14,221 nucleotides of DNA from an uncultured Clostridia bacterium (GTDB lineage Bacteria; Bacillota; Clostridia; Oscillospirales; Ruminococcaceae): the NCBI GenBank assembly GCA_938014855.1, contig CALLQM010000156.1, positions 1 through 14,221 of the forward strand. Reading direction: 5' to 3'. Within the stretch, counting starts at the first letter, position 1. Each line of letters starts with the position of its first letter. This document shows positions 6,658 through 14,127 of the stretch, one piece after another. The translations under genes and the position numbers were made by a program. The notes beneath the pieces were generated by a model, which saw only the letters and a program-made list of their open reading frames with translations, ran no database searches and had not been told where the DNA came from.

Positions 6658-7152
6658 ATGAAACAATCTCAAGAAGCGAAACGAAAGAATCTGTTTTGCT
6701 TTTATACGGCAAGAGGATATTCGCCGGAAGATGCCGCAAAAGCTGCCGGATATCCTGCAAAACAATGCGGGCAGCAGGCGGCGGTTTTGCTGGGACAGGC
6801 GTCCATTCGGCGCCGCTGCAAAAAACTTTCCAAAGAACTGCGGTGGTGTTCGCCGGGAACGCTGGCACGTGCCGGATTGGAACGTTTGGCACTGGCGGGA
6901 GCGGACTGCGCCGCCTTTTTGCTAAATGAGGACGGAGAATGTCAAGAAGGGACGGATTTTTACAATGTTTCGGAAATCAAGCGTCCAAAAGGCGGCGGTT
7001 TGGAAATTCGCTTTTTTGATCGGCTGAAAGCACTGTCTTTGCTGGCTGAATTGGAAAGTGAACAACCGGAAAGCGCAGGTTCGTTATTGGATGCGCTGAA
7101 TCGCAGTGCACATGAAATGGGGGACAAAGACGCAAATGACACAGCAGTTTAA
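6658..7152 (+). CDS. phage terminase small subunit
   Basis: A 164-residue protein fitting a DNA-recognition (pac/cos-binding) terminase small subunit. Residues 12-50 give the typical N-terminal helix-turn-helix layout (LFCFYTARGYSPEDAAKAAG followed by a second helix with QAAVLLG), then a basic patch RRRCKK. The C-terminal part has the FFDRLKALSLLAEL helix (119-132) often seen before the large-subunit-binding tail. AAAGGAGG lies 6 nt before the ATG at 6658. It is the first gene of the operon and overlaps the large subunit gene by 17 nt. Six cysteines are present. The assignment rests on the motif pattern plus position directly before terL. Confidence 0.8.
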   Translation: MKQSQEAKRKNLFCFYTARGYSPEDAAKAAGYPAKQCGQQAAVLLGQASIRRRCKKLSKELRWCSPGTLARAGLERLALAGADCAAFLLNEDGECQEGTDFYNVSEIKRPKGGGLEIRFFDRLKALSLLAELESEQPESAGSLLDALNRSAHEMGDKDANDTAV

Positions 7153-8410
7153 ACGGTTTTCAAAAAAGCAGATGACCGCGCTGAGCTGGTGGTGTTCGGA
7201 AAGTAAATTTCGAAATCGGGATGCCATCATCTGCGACGGGGCGGTCAGAAGCGGAAAAACGCTTTGCCTGTCGATTGGATTCGTGGTTTGGACAATGACG
7301 ACCTTTCACGAGCAGTGCTTTGCCCTTTGCGGAAAGACCGTGACTTCACTGCGGCGCAACATGATTTTACCCCTTACGGGACATTTAAAATCTTTAGGAT
7401 TTCAGTGTGAGGAGCGTTTGTCAAAGGGCTATTTAGACATTTCGATGGGACACCGGAAAAACCGATTCTATCTGTTTGGCGGACGGGATGAGAGCAGTGC
7501 CGCGCTGATTCAAGGTGTGACGCTGGCGGGTGTCCTATTGGATGAGGTGGCGCTGATGCCGCGTTCGTTTGTGGAGCAGGCGCTTGCCAGGTGCTCAGCG
7601 GAGGGCGCGAAATTCTGGTTTAACTGCAATCCGGAGCATCCGTGCCACTGGTTCTATACCGAATGGATCTGCAAGGCAAAGGAAAAAAATGCGCTGTATC
7701 TGCATTTTACCATGCGGGACAATCCGTCGCTTTCCCCGGCGGTTCTGCGCCGCTACGAAAGCCTTTATTCGGGAAGTTTTTATGAGCGGTTTGTGCTTGG
7801 AAAATGGGTGGCGGCACAGGGGCTGGTATACCCGATGTTTCATGAGCAGTCTCATGTGGACAAACGGGCGCCGGAATGCACGCGGTTTTTTATCTCGTGC
7901 GATTACGGTACCGTTAACCCGATGTCGATGGGGCTTTGGGGCGAACGGGACGGCATTTGGTATCGAATTGCAGAGTATTATTACTCGTCCAAAGCGGCAG
8001 GGGCGCTGAAAACCGACGAGGAATACCATGCGGAACTGGTCAAATTGGCGGAAAAAAACGAGATTGAAGCGGTGATTGTAGACCCGTCGGCCGCAAGTTT
8101 TCTTGAATGTATCCGCCGACATGGAGTGTTTCGTGCGCTTCCGGCAAAAAACGATGTAGCCAACGGAATCCGCATGGTCAGTTCTCTGCTTGGGCAGGGA
8201 AAACTGCGGTTTGCGGCTAGCTGTAAGGACTGTATCCGCGAATTCAGCCTTTACCGCTGGGATGAGCGCGCGGGACAGGATGTGCCCATTAAAGAAAACG
8301 ACCACGCGATGGATGATGTGCGCTATTTTGTCATGACGGCGCTCAAACAGGAAGAAAGCGCATTTTGTGTGGCAAGTGTGGGACGGGAAACAAAAGGAGG
8401 CAAATGGTGA
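7136..8410 (+). CDS. terL: phage terminase large subunit (ATPase-nuclease)
   Basis: A 424-residue packaging motor. N-terminal ATPase: Walker A GAVRSGKT (35-42), Walker B VLLDEV (133-138, D136/E137) and coupling motif FNCNP (162-166). C-terminal RNase-H-like headful nuclease: acidic residues in ISCDYGT (D256), IVDPSAA (D316) and HAMDDVRYF (D393/D394). It belongs to the PBSX/SPP1-type large subunit group. Start choice is uncertain: GTG 7106, ATG 7112 and ATG 7136 are in frame, none with a strong ribosome site. I take 7136 because it gives the usual short N-terminus and a small overlap with terS, implying translational coupling. It contains sixteen cysteines. Its end overlaps the portal start by 7 nt. 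Confidence 0.96.
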   Translation: MTQQFKRFSKKQMTALSWWCSESKFRNRDAIICDGAVRSGKTLCLSIGFVVWTMTTFHEQCFALCGKTVTSLRRNMILPLTGHLKSLGFQCEERLSKGYLDISMGHRKNRFYLFGGRDESSAALIQGVTLAGVLLDEVALMPRSFVEQALARCSAEGAKFWFNCNPEHPCHWFYTEWICKAKEKNALYLHFTMRDNPSLSPAVLRRYESLYSGSFYERFVLGKWVAAQGLVYPMFHEQSHVDKRAPECTRFFISCDYGTVNPMSMGLWGERDGIWYRIAEYYYSSKAAGALKTDEEYHAELVKLAEKNEIEAVIVDPSAASFLECIRRHGVFRALPAKNDVANGIRMVSSLLGQGKLRFAASCKDCIREFSLYRWDERAGQDVPIKENDHAMDDVRYFVMTALKQEESAFCVASVGRETKGGKW

Positions 8411-9555
8411 AATTATCGGATTTTTGGAAACGGGGCAAAAATGCCGCGAGCGTACAGACGGCACGGACGTCTGCTTTTGGCTGGAATGGAGCAGTTCCGC
8501 TGTATGCGCGGGATTGTGCGGTTTATGACGGCCTGCGGCGTTCCATTCCCATTATTGATGCCGCAATTGACAAGATCGGGCGGCTGGTTGGAGGCTGTTC
8601 GCCAATATGCGAAGATGCGGGCGCGCAGGCAGAATTGGAACAGTTTTTTCGGGAAGTTCCGGTTGGGGCGTCCTCGCAGGGGATGGAAAGCTTTGTACGT
8701 AGTTATTTAGATAGTCTGCTGACGTACGGAAGTGCAGTGGGTGAAATTGTCCTAACGCAAGAAGGTCGTTCGGTTGCGGGACTTTACAATGCGCCTTTAC
8801 AAAACATCTACTTTCAGCATACAGATGACCCATTTGGGATGCAGGTATGCACGCTCAAAAATGGATTGACGCCGGTTCCGGCACCATGGCCGGAATTGAT
8901 TTTGTTTTCGGCGCTCAACCCACGCCCCGGCGAGATAGCGGGATGCTCTCTGCTGGACAGCCTGCCGTTTGTATGTGATGTGCTCGAAAAAATTTACGCA
9001 TCGATTGGGCAGAATTTTGAACGCATTGCGAATCTGCGGTTTGCGGTCACTTACAAGCCGGGCTCCAGTCCGGTAGATCGTGCGTGCGCCAAAGACATTG
9101 CCGCTTCTATGGCAAAAGAATGGTCGGACGCAATGAGCGCGGCAAAATCCGGCGTTGTAAAGGATTTTGTGGCGGTGGGCGATGTGGATATCAAAGTCAT
9201 TGGGGCGGACAACCAGATGATCGACACAGAAATACCGGTTCGGCAGATGCTGGAGCAGATTGTCGCAAAACTTGGGATTCCTCCGTTTATGCTGGGATTA
9301 AATTGGTCGACCACAGAGCGGATGAGTTCCCAGCTTTCGGATATGCTGACTTCCGAACTGCAAAGCTACCGACGTCTGCTGACTCCGGTGCTGAACAAAA
9401 TCTGCACGGTATTTCTGCGTCTGCGCGGTTATACCTGCGGTGCATCTATCCAATGGGACAGCATCAACCTGCAGGATGAATTGGAACTTGCCAATGCACG
9501 GCTGATGTCACTGCAGGCAGACCAACTGGAAAGTCAATTGAAAGAGGGGAAATAA
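8404..9555 (+). CDS. phage portal protein
   Basis: A 383-residue protein matching phage portal proteins, the dodecameric ring at the capsid vertex through which DNA is packaged. Supporting stretches are the N-terminal YDGLRRSIPIIDAAIDKIGRLV (41-62), SYLDSLLTYGSAVGEIV (100-116), the stem/wing region around residues 195-255, and the hallmark IVAKLGIPPFMLGL (286-299) followed by helices to the C-terminus. The start is ATG 8404 with AAGGAGG only 3 nt away; the adjacent GTG 8407 would have better spacing and a classic GTGA overlap, changing the protein by one residue. It sits between terL and the protease, equivalent to xkdE in PBSX. It is compact compared with many portals. Confidence 0.92.
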   Translation: MVKLSDFWKRGKNAASVQTARTSAFGWNGAVPLYARDCAVYDGLRRSIPIIDAAIDKIGRLVGGCSPICEDAGAQAELEQFFREVPVGASSQGMESFVRSYLDSLLTYGSAVGEIVLTQEGRSVAGLYNAPLQNIYFQHTDDPFGMQVCTLKNGLTPVPAPWPELILFSALNPRPGEIAGCSLLDSLPFVCDVLEKIYASIGQNFERIANLRFAVTYKPGSSPVDRACAKDIAASMAKEWSDAMSAAKSGVVKDFVAVGDVDIKVIGADNQMIDTEIPVRQMLEQIVAKLGIPPFMLGLNWSTTERMSSQLSDMLTSELQSYRRLLTPVLNKICTVFLRLRGYTCGASIQWDSINLQDELELANARLMSLQADQLESQLKEGK

Positions 9556-9557
9556 GC

Positions 9558-10505
9558 ATGAAACAAGCGGTAATTACGAAATCTGCGGACAGTGTGGCGG
9601 CAACCGAGGAACAGCTGGAAAAGATCAACCGATATTCACGCCGAAAACTATCGGCGGACGAGGTGTATGTCTTTTCGCTGGTGCTCTGCGACAACGAAAT
9701 CGATCGCGATTATGAACGGTTTTCAACCGAATCCCTGCAGACACTGGCAGACCTGTTTGTGGGTAAAACCGGAATTTTTGACCACAACCCAAAAGGGGAA
9801 AATCAGACCGCCCGCATATTTGAGACGGCGCTGGAAACAGACGAATCTCATACCACAGAGGCAGGTGAGCCGTACTGCGCACTGCGGGCATGGGCGTACA
9901 TGGTGCGATGCAAAAAAACAGAGGATTTGATTTTGGAAATCGATGCCGGCATCAAAAAAGAAGTCAGCGTCGGATGCGCGGTTGAGCGCGCGGAATGCTC
10001 CATTTGCGGGTCGGACAGGCGTACCGAGCCTTGCAAGCATGAAGGAGGCAGAAAATACGGCGGACAGCTTTGTTATTTTACGCTGATTCACCCGACCGAC
10101 GCTTATGAATGGTCGTTTGTTGCAGTGCCTGCTCAAAAACAGGCTGGGGTAACGAAAGGGCTTTTGTCTACCGCAGACGGCGACATTATCAAAGCGTTGG
10201 AACATGGCAGTGTTACGTTGAGCAAAGAGCAGGCGAACACGCTTGCTAAGCAGTTTCGCGAAATGAACGCATTGGCGAAAGAAGGGCAGAAGCGTGTGGA
10301 CGAACTGCGGCGCGGATTTGTTGCGGTTGGGTCGTTTGCTTTGCCGGGTATTGAGTCGGAAATCTTGGGTGAAGTGGCAGAAAAACTGGACGCCCGTCAG
10401 TTAGAAGCGTTTTGCAAAGGAATGCAGGACAAGCGACCGCCTATGTTACAGCTGAGGGATGCAAAGACAGCGGAAAAACCCGACAACAATGCGTTTTTAA
10501 TCTAA
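9558..10505 (+). CDS. phage capsid maturation protease (XkdF/U35-like) with Cys/His cluster and helical C-terminal tail
   Basis: A 315-residue protein between portal and major capsid, the normal place for the prohead protease. Residues 30-195 show the expected layout: DEVYVFSLVL (34-43), a candidate catalytic His in TGIFDHNPKG (H76), and a candidate nucleophile Ser in KKEVSVGCAVE (S137). After these comes a Cys/His cluster C147-x2-C150-x8-C159-x-H161 that could bind zinc. WSFVAVPAQ (185-193) closes the domain. Residues 200-260 are charged and helix-forming (LSKEQANTLAKQFREMNALA region), as expected of a fused scaffolding segment. The ATG at 9558 follows GAGGGG by 8 nt; the end has tandem TAA stops. 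The protease identity is inferred from layout and position; zinc binding is a hypothesis. Confidence 0.75.
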   Translation: MKQAVITKSADSVAATEEQLEKINRYSRRKLSADEVYVFSLVLCDNEIDRDYERFSTESLQTLADLFVGKTGIFDHNPKGENQTARIFETALETDESHTTEAGEPYCALRAWAYMVRCKKTEDLILEIDAGIKKEVSVGCAVERAECSICGSDRRTEPCKHEGGRKYGGQLCYFTLIHPTDAYEWSFVAVPAQKQAGVTKGLLSTADGDIIKALEHGSVTLSKEQANTLAKQFREMNALAKEGQKRVDELRRGFVAVGSFALPGIESEILGEVAEKLDARQLEAFCKGMQDKRPPMLQLRDAKTAEKPDNNAFLI

Positions 10506-10552
10506 TAAGAGTTTGCAATAAACAAATTAAACTATTTTATGGAGGTTCTTCA

Positions 10553-11575
10553 ATGAATTATCAAAACATCAGACTGGATAAATCCATGTATCGAGGCAAT
10601 CTGCCATTTTCCGCACAGCTGGAAAAACTCGACCCATCCAAACATTATAAGGGAACCGAACTGGCGGGACTGGATGCATTTCAGCGTCAGCTCAAACGCT
10701 TTGACATCCATGTAAGCGGCTCCAACAGCGATACGATTTCTAAATTTTTCAGCACCGGCGATTCGGCCGCGCTGTTTCCGGAATATGTTCAGCGCGCGGT
10801 TATGCAGGGCGCGGACGAAAGTGAAGTCATCAACCGCGTGATTGCGTCCAAAACCGTCATCAATTCGATGGATTACCGCACGATTACGACTGATACCGGA
10901 CATGATGTGGAAGCGGCGGTTGTAGCGGAAGGCGCTGAAATCCCGCAGACGGTCATCAAGCTCAAGGACAATCTCGTTCGTCTGACCAAACGAGGACGCA
11001 TGCTGGTTGCGTCGTATGAGGCGATCAAATTCCAGCGCATTGACCTGTTTACGGTTACCCTTAAACAGATTGGTGCGTATATCACAAGGGCACAGCTGAA
11101 AGATGCGGTGGATGTTCTGATTAACGGCGACGGCGCAGATGACGCGAATAAAAATAAGGCGGAAGTTCTTACGACAAAATCCGCAGGGGTGCTTACATAC
11201 GATGATCTGCTCAATCTGTGGTCGAAGTTTGAAGAATTTAAAATGAATACGCTGATTGTTTCGCCGGATATGATGCAGAAACTGTTGACTTTGAGCGAAC
11301 TGCGCGACCCGAATGCGGGGCTGAATTTTGCCGGAAGCGGCATGATTGGGACACCGTTTGGCGCAAATGTGATGAAGTCCACGGCGGTTCCGGAAGGCAC
11401 CATTGTTGCACTGGACAAAGATTTTGCGCTGGAAATGGTTACTGCGGGCGACATTACGGTGGATTACGACAAACTGATCGATACCCAGCTGGAGCGTGCG
11501 GCTGTTACTTCGATTTCCGGATTTGCAAAAATCTTCCCGGATGCTGTCAAAGTGCTCAAGCTGAAAACGGCGTAA
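10553..11575 (+). CDS. phage major capsid protein (HK97 fold)
   Basis: A 340-residue protein fitting an HK97-fold coat subunit. A charged N-terminal arm (about 1-60) is a plausible delta/scaffolding segment. Then come STGDSAALFPEYVQRAV (67-83), the E-loop and spine-helix region (RTITTDTGHDVEAAVVAEGAEIP onward, 109-200), the A-domain TLIVSPDMMQKLL (233-245), and the P-domain strand ITVDYDKLIDTQLERAAVTSISG (301-323). GGAGG is 7 nt before the ATG; an in-frame extension upstream into the protease gene lacks support. The 47-bp gap before it is the largest in the operon and AT-rich. The protein contains no cysteine, in contrast to its neighbours. Confidence 0.92.
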   Translation: MNYQNIRLDKSMYRGNLPFSAQLEKLDPSKHYKGTELAGLDAFQRQLKRFDIHVSGSNSDTISKFFSTGDSAALFPEYVQRAVMQGADESEVINRVIASKTVINSMDYRTITTDTGHDVEAAVVAEGAEIPQTVIKLKDNLVRLTKRGRMLVASYEAIKFQRIDLFTVTLKQIGAYITRAQLKDAVDVLINGDGADDANKNKAEVLTTKSAGVLTYDDLLNLWSKFEEFKMNTLIVSPDMMQKLLTLSELRDPNAGLNFAGSGMIGTPFGANVMKSTAVPEGTIVALDKDFALEMVTAGDITVDYDKLIDTQLERAAVTSISGFAKIFPDAVKVLKLKTA

Positions 11576-11590
11576 GACGGAGGATTTGGG

Positions 11591-11947
11591 ATGGAACTCG
11601 AACAGGTATACCAACAGTTTTTGAGATTTACAGGGCTGGACGCAGAGCAGGGAGAGGAGTGGATGCCGCTTTGCGAGGCGGCAGCTGCAAAATTAAGCGG
11701 GATGCTCATTCCTGACACGATGGAGCAGACGGACAGCAGGCTGACGTTGGCGGCGGCCGCGGATGCGTATTACCAGTATGCTTTGGCAAACAGTACCGCC
11801 GATGCAAAGAGTATCAAAATCGGGGACGTTTCGGTTTCGTCACAAAGCGGCACGGGCGCGGATAGCGCCCGCGCTCTTCGGGATGAGCTGTTTGCGGGAA
11901 TTGCTTCGTTTTTACAGCCTGCCAGCGGACTAAGGCAGGTGGTGTGA
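11591..11947 (+). CDS. head-tail connector protein (XkdH/gp6-like adaptor candidate)
   Basis: A 118-residue protein, mostly helical: MELEQVYQQFLRFTGLD, a central RLTLAAAADAYYQYAL helix (50-65), then the short IKIGDVSVSS strand (76-84) and a C-terminal helix. This helical bundle plus an exposed 'GDxSVS' strand, directly after the capsid gene, is the usual pattern of gp6/YqbG-type adaptors that bind the portal. GGAGG lies 7 nt before the ATG. Its stop abuts the next start without a gap. The role is assigned mainly from position and fold pattern. Confidence 0.65.
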   Translation: MELEQVYQQFLRFTGLDAEQGEEWMPLCEAAAAKLSGMLIPDTMEQTDSRLTLAAAADAYYQYALANSTADAKSIKIGDVSVSSQSGTGADSARALRDELFAGIASFLQPASGLRQVV

Positions 11948-12307
11948 ATGGATATTCGCACCGCGATTTGGGAGGCAATCGAATCCTGCGGCGGGCCGGT
12001 CAGTTTTGACGAAGATGGAACGATTTATAAGTTTTCCGCGTGTATTCAGCCGATATCTTATGGCGCACAGGCGAGTGGTCAGCCCGAACAGACCCGCTTT
12101 GGTACCGCCGACTCCAAACAGTTTGTCTATTATGGACCCTTAAAAAATGGCGGTGAACTTGTAGAAGAAGGAACCGTGCTCAAACAGGGGGAACAGGTCT
12201 ATGTGGTGCAGCTGTGCCGCGACTTTTGCTGGAAGGGAAAAGCGGTTTTTCGCTGGGCGGCGCTGATTAAGCAGGAGGATTTTGATGGAACAGTTTACGA
12301 AAATTAG
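11948..12307 (+). CDS. head-tail joining protein (stopper candidate, XkdI/YqbH-like position)
   Basis: A 119-residue mostly beta protein. It has an N-terminal helix (DIRTAIWEAIESCGG), then strands around TIYKFSACIQPISYG, RFGTADSKQFVYYGPL and VLKQGEQVYVVQLCRDF, ending in a Trp-containing strand. Size and position after the adaptor suggest the stopper that joins head to tail. AGGTGG provides a ribosome site about 6 nt upstream. It overlaps the following gene by 23 nt. I do not recognise the specific family, so the function rests on synteny. Confidence 0.55.
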   Translation: MDIRTAIWEAIESCGGPVSFDEDGTIYKFSACIQPISYGAQASGQPEQTRFGTADSKQFVYYGPLKNGGELVEEGTVLKQGEQVYVVQLCRDFCWKGKAVFRWAALIKQEDFDGTVYEN

Positions 12308-12719
12308 GTGCGATGCGGCGGCGTTTCTCAAAAAATCGCTGGGTACAGAAATTTGTGTGGTGGAAGAATTTCCGGAACACACCCGCGCGGTAAGACAGGA
12401 CAGCGTTGCAGTCGGCTTAGACACGGTGGAACTGTGCGGGCGGCAGGTTCAGCTTGTGCTGAGGTTTGATCTTTTCAGCAGATCGGGGTACGGCTGTCAT
12501 AAACTGTTTGACCGATTGTGTGCCGCGCTGATTTGTCAAAATAATGAACTGGGCGTCAGCAAGATCACATGCGGAGAACTGAAAACAGAAAAAATGCTGA
12601 GCGGGGATGTTTTGACCGCAAAAGCAGAACTCAGCGGAATTTTGACCGATCAGCAGGATACGGACGGACTGCCGCTGAAAGAAGTCATCATCAAGACAAA
12701 AGGAGTGAATACGGTATGA
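12285..12719 (+). CDS. tail completion/terminator protein candidate (XkdJ-like position)
   Basis: A 144-residue alpha/beta protein placed just before the sheath gene, where PBSX-like phages encode the tail terminator or completion protein. An N-terminal helix (KIRCDAAAFLKKSLG), strands (VRQDSVAVGLDTVELCGRQ), the helix GYGCHKLFDRLCAALICQ (68-85) and a final strand pair match the general shape of tail terminators. GGAGG is 6 nt before the ATG at 12285; a TTG three bases earlier is discounted. It ends in an ATGA overlap with the sheath. Seven cysteines in 144 residues is high. Function is inferred from position. Confidence 0.55.
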   Translation: MEQFTKIRCDAAAFLKKSLGTEICVVEEFPEHTRAVRQDSVAVGLDTVELCGRQVQLVLRFDLFSRSGYGCHKLFDRLCAALICQNNELGVSKITCGELKTEKMLSGDVLTAKAELSGILTDQQDTDGLPLKEVIIKTKGVNTV

Positions 12720-13711
12720 CAGAACTTCCACATACTTTGCGTCCGGGTGTCTACACCTGCACGAGTACGGTGCCTGCCTGCTTGGGAACATCAAGGGGCG
12801 GCGCGGCGGTTGTGGCGCAGGCGGATGCAGGAGAACCCGGTAAGGCCGTGCGGCTGGATTCGTTGGAACAGGCGCAGGCATTTGGCGCACAAAGCGCGTT
12901 GTACAGGATGGCGGCTATTCTGCTGAAAGCGGGGGTATCGCCCATCTGGGCGGTTCCCGCCGGGGAAGATTATGCGGCTGCCTATGCGGCATGCGAACCG
13001 CTGGACGATGTGCTTGCGGTAACAGGTGACGGTGGCGTGCAGGAGCTTTGCGAGCATGTCCGGCACTGCTGTGAACATGGCAGAGAGCGGATTGGGGTTT
13101 TGCCTGCGGCAGATGTGCAGAGCGCGTGTTCGGACGCAAAAACGGCTGATTTTCCGCATATTGCAGTTGTTTGTGACGGCGGCACCAAACCGGAGAAAAC
13201 TGCCGCGGCATTTACTGCGGTTGTTGCATGTGCATCGGCCGGGGCAAACCTAAACGGCGAAATTCTGCCGGTCGAGGATTTTGACGGGACGCTTTCCGAT
13301 ACGGACATAGAAACGCTTTTGAAATGCGGAGTCACACCGATTGAACGGTTGGATAAAAAAGGGTCAATTGTGCGTGCAGTGACAAGCTGTACGTCGGTGC
13401 TTGGCAGACAAACGCGCGCCTATTCCAGTTTGTCGGCGGTGCTGGCGGCGGATGACGTGGTACGAACCATTCGGCAGGCGGTGCGTCTGCGTCTCAAGGG
13501 CATGAAAAATACACCCGTAACGCGGGAAAGCATCGCATCACAGATTGTTGTGGAACTGGAAAATAAACAGGCGCAGGGTGTGATTGACCGCTATCTTCCG
13601 CCTGTTGTAAGGGAGCATCCGGCGGACCCCGCGGTCTGCGATGTGACGTTGCAGTTCCAAGCCGCGCCGGAAATGAGTCAAATTATCATTTCGGCACAAA
13701 TTCTGCTGTAA
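12716..13711 (+). CDS. phage tail sheath protein (short form)
   Basis: A 331-residue contractile-tail sheath subunit. It opens with the sheath-type N-terminal arm (HTLRPGVYTCTST, 6-18). The conserved core follows: VRLDSLEQAQAFG, PIWAVPAG (76-83), IAVVCDGG and FTAVVACASAGANLNGE (166-182). It ends with the C-terminal sheath domain, VTPIERLDKKGSIVRAVTS and DDVVRTIRQAVRLRL to the end. It is clearly shorter than XkdK-type sheaths (about 460 residues) and lacks room for their peripheral insertions. GGAG lies 10 nt upstream, and the ATG overlaps the preceding TGA (ATGA). It has twelve cysteines. Presence of a sheath implies a contractile, myovirus-type tail. Confidence 0.88.
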   Translation: MTELPHTLRPGVYTCTSTVPACLGTSRGGAAVVAQADAGEPGKAVRLDSLEQAQAFGAQSALYRMAAILLKAGVSPIWAVPAGEDYAAAYAACEPLDDVLAVTGDGGVQELCEHVRHCCEHGRERIGVLPAADVQSACSDAKTADFPHIAVVCDGGTKPEKTAAAFTAVVACASAGANLNGEILPVEDFDGTLSDTDIETLLKCGVTPIERLDKKGSIVRAVTSCTSVLGRQTRAYSSLSAVLAADDVVRTIRQAVRLRLKGMKNTPVTRESIASQIVVELENKQAQGVIDRYLPPVVREHPADPAVCDVTLQFQAAPEMSQIIISAQILL

Positions 13712-13737
13712 ACTTGCAGACAAAATGAGGTAAGAAG

Positions 13738-14127
13738 GTGTATGGATTGATCAATTTTCCCACAAGCAGGGATATTTATATTGAAATTGACGGCCGTCGG
13801 CTTGCGGCGGCACAAAGCTACAAAGCTAAAAGCACACAGGACAGCCGTGCGGTTGAGGCGTTTGGCTGTGCCGAGCCTGTTGGGACGGTCGGAGGCAGGG
13901 TGCGGCATGTGTTGGAACTGACGCGTGTACGAGTGTTGGAAACCGTGGCGGAAGGATTGGATTTTTATGGGCTGGAGGATTTTAATGTGGTCATTGTCAA
14001 ACCCGACCGCAAAATCATCTATTCCGGATGCAGGTGGTCTGTTATCGGGGAAGCGGCAGATTTGGGCGACCCGGTTTATGAAACGGTTTCCATTGTAGCG
14101 AGTCATAGGCTGGAGGTGCGGCTGTGA
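13738..14127 (+). CDS. probable phage tail tube protein (XkdM-like position)
   Basis: A 129-residue, strand-rich protein right after the sheath, the standard slot of the contractile tail tube. It starts LINFPTSRDIYIEIDGRRLAA, has a central segment with AFGCAEPVGTVGG, then the long strands DFNVVIVKPDRKIIYSGCRW and ETVSIVASHRLEV. This resembles the tube beta-sandwich with its exchanged hairpin. The start is GTG 13738 with TGAGG 7 nt upstream, 26 bp after the sheath stop; TTG 13747 is an alternative. The last codons form a GTGA overlap with the next gene. The assignment is positional with only general fold resemblance. A different baseplate or tail protein is possible. Confidence 0.5.
   Translation: MYGLINFPTSRDIYIEIDGRRLAAAQSYKAKSTQDSRAVEAFGCAEPVGTVGGRVRHVLELTRVRVLETVAEGLDFYGLEDFNVVIVKPDRKIIYSGCRWSVIGEAADLGDPVYETVSIVASHRLEVRL

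Noticed and set aside
7595..8464. A 289-codon minus-strand open frame opposite the terminase large subunit.
   Set aside because: The terminase on the other strand has all ATPase and nuclease motifs; the antisense product is low in plausibility and lacks a ribosome site.
10506..10552. Internal promoter before the capsid gene (TTGCAA ... TATTTT).
   Set aside because: Spacing between the candidate boxes is only 14 nt and the -10 match is poor; the gap is AT-rich, so such matches are expected by chance.
10550..11614. A 354-codon open frame on the minus strand across the whole capsid gene.
   Set aside because: It is antisense to a clear HK97-type capsid gene, its translation is Arg/Phe/Asn-rich with no family features, and it results from codon bias of the real gene.
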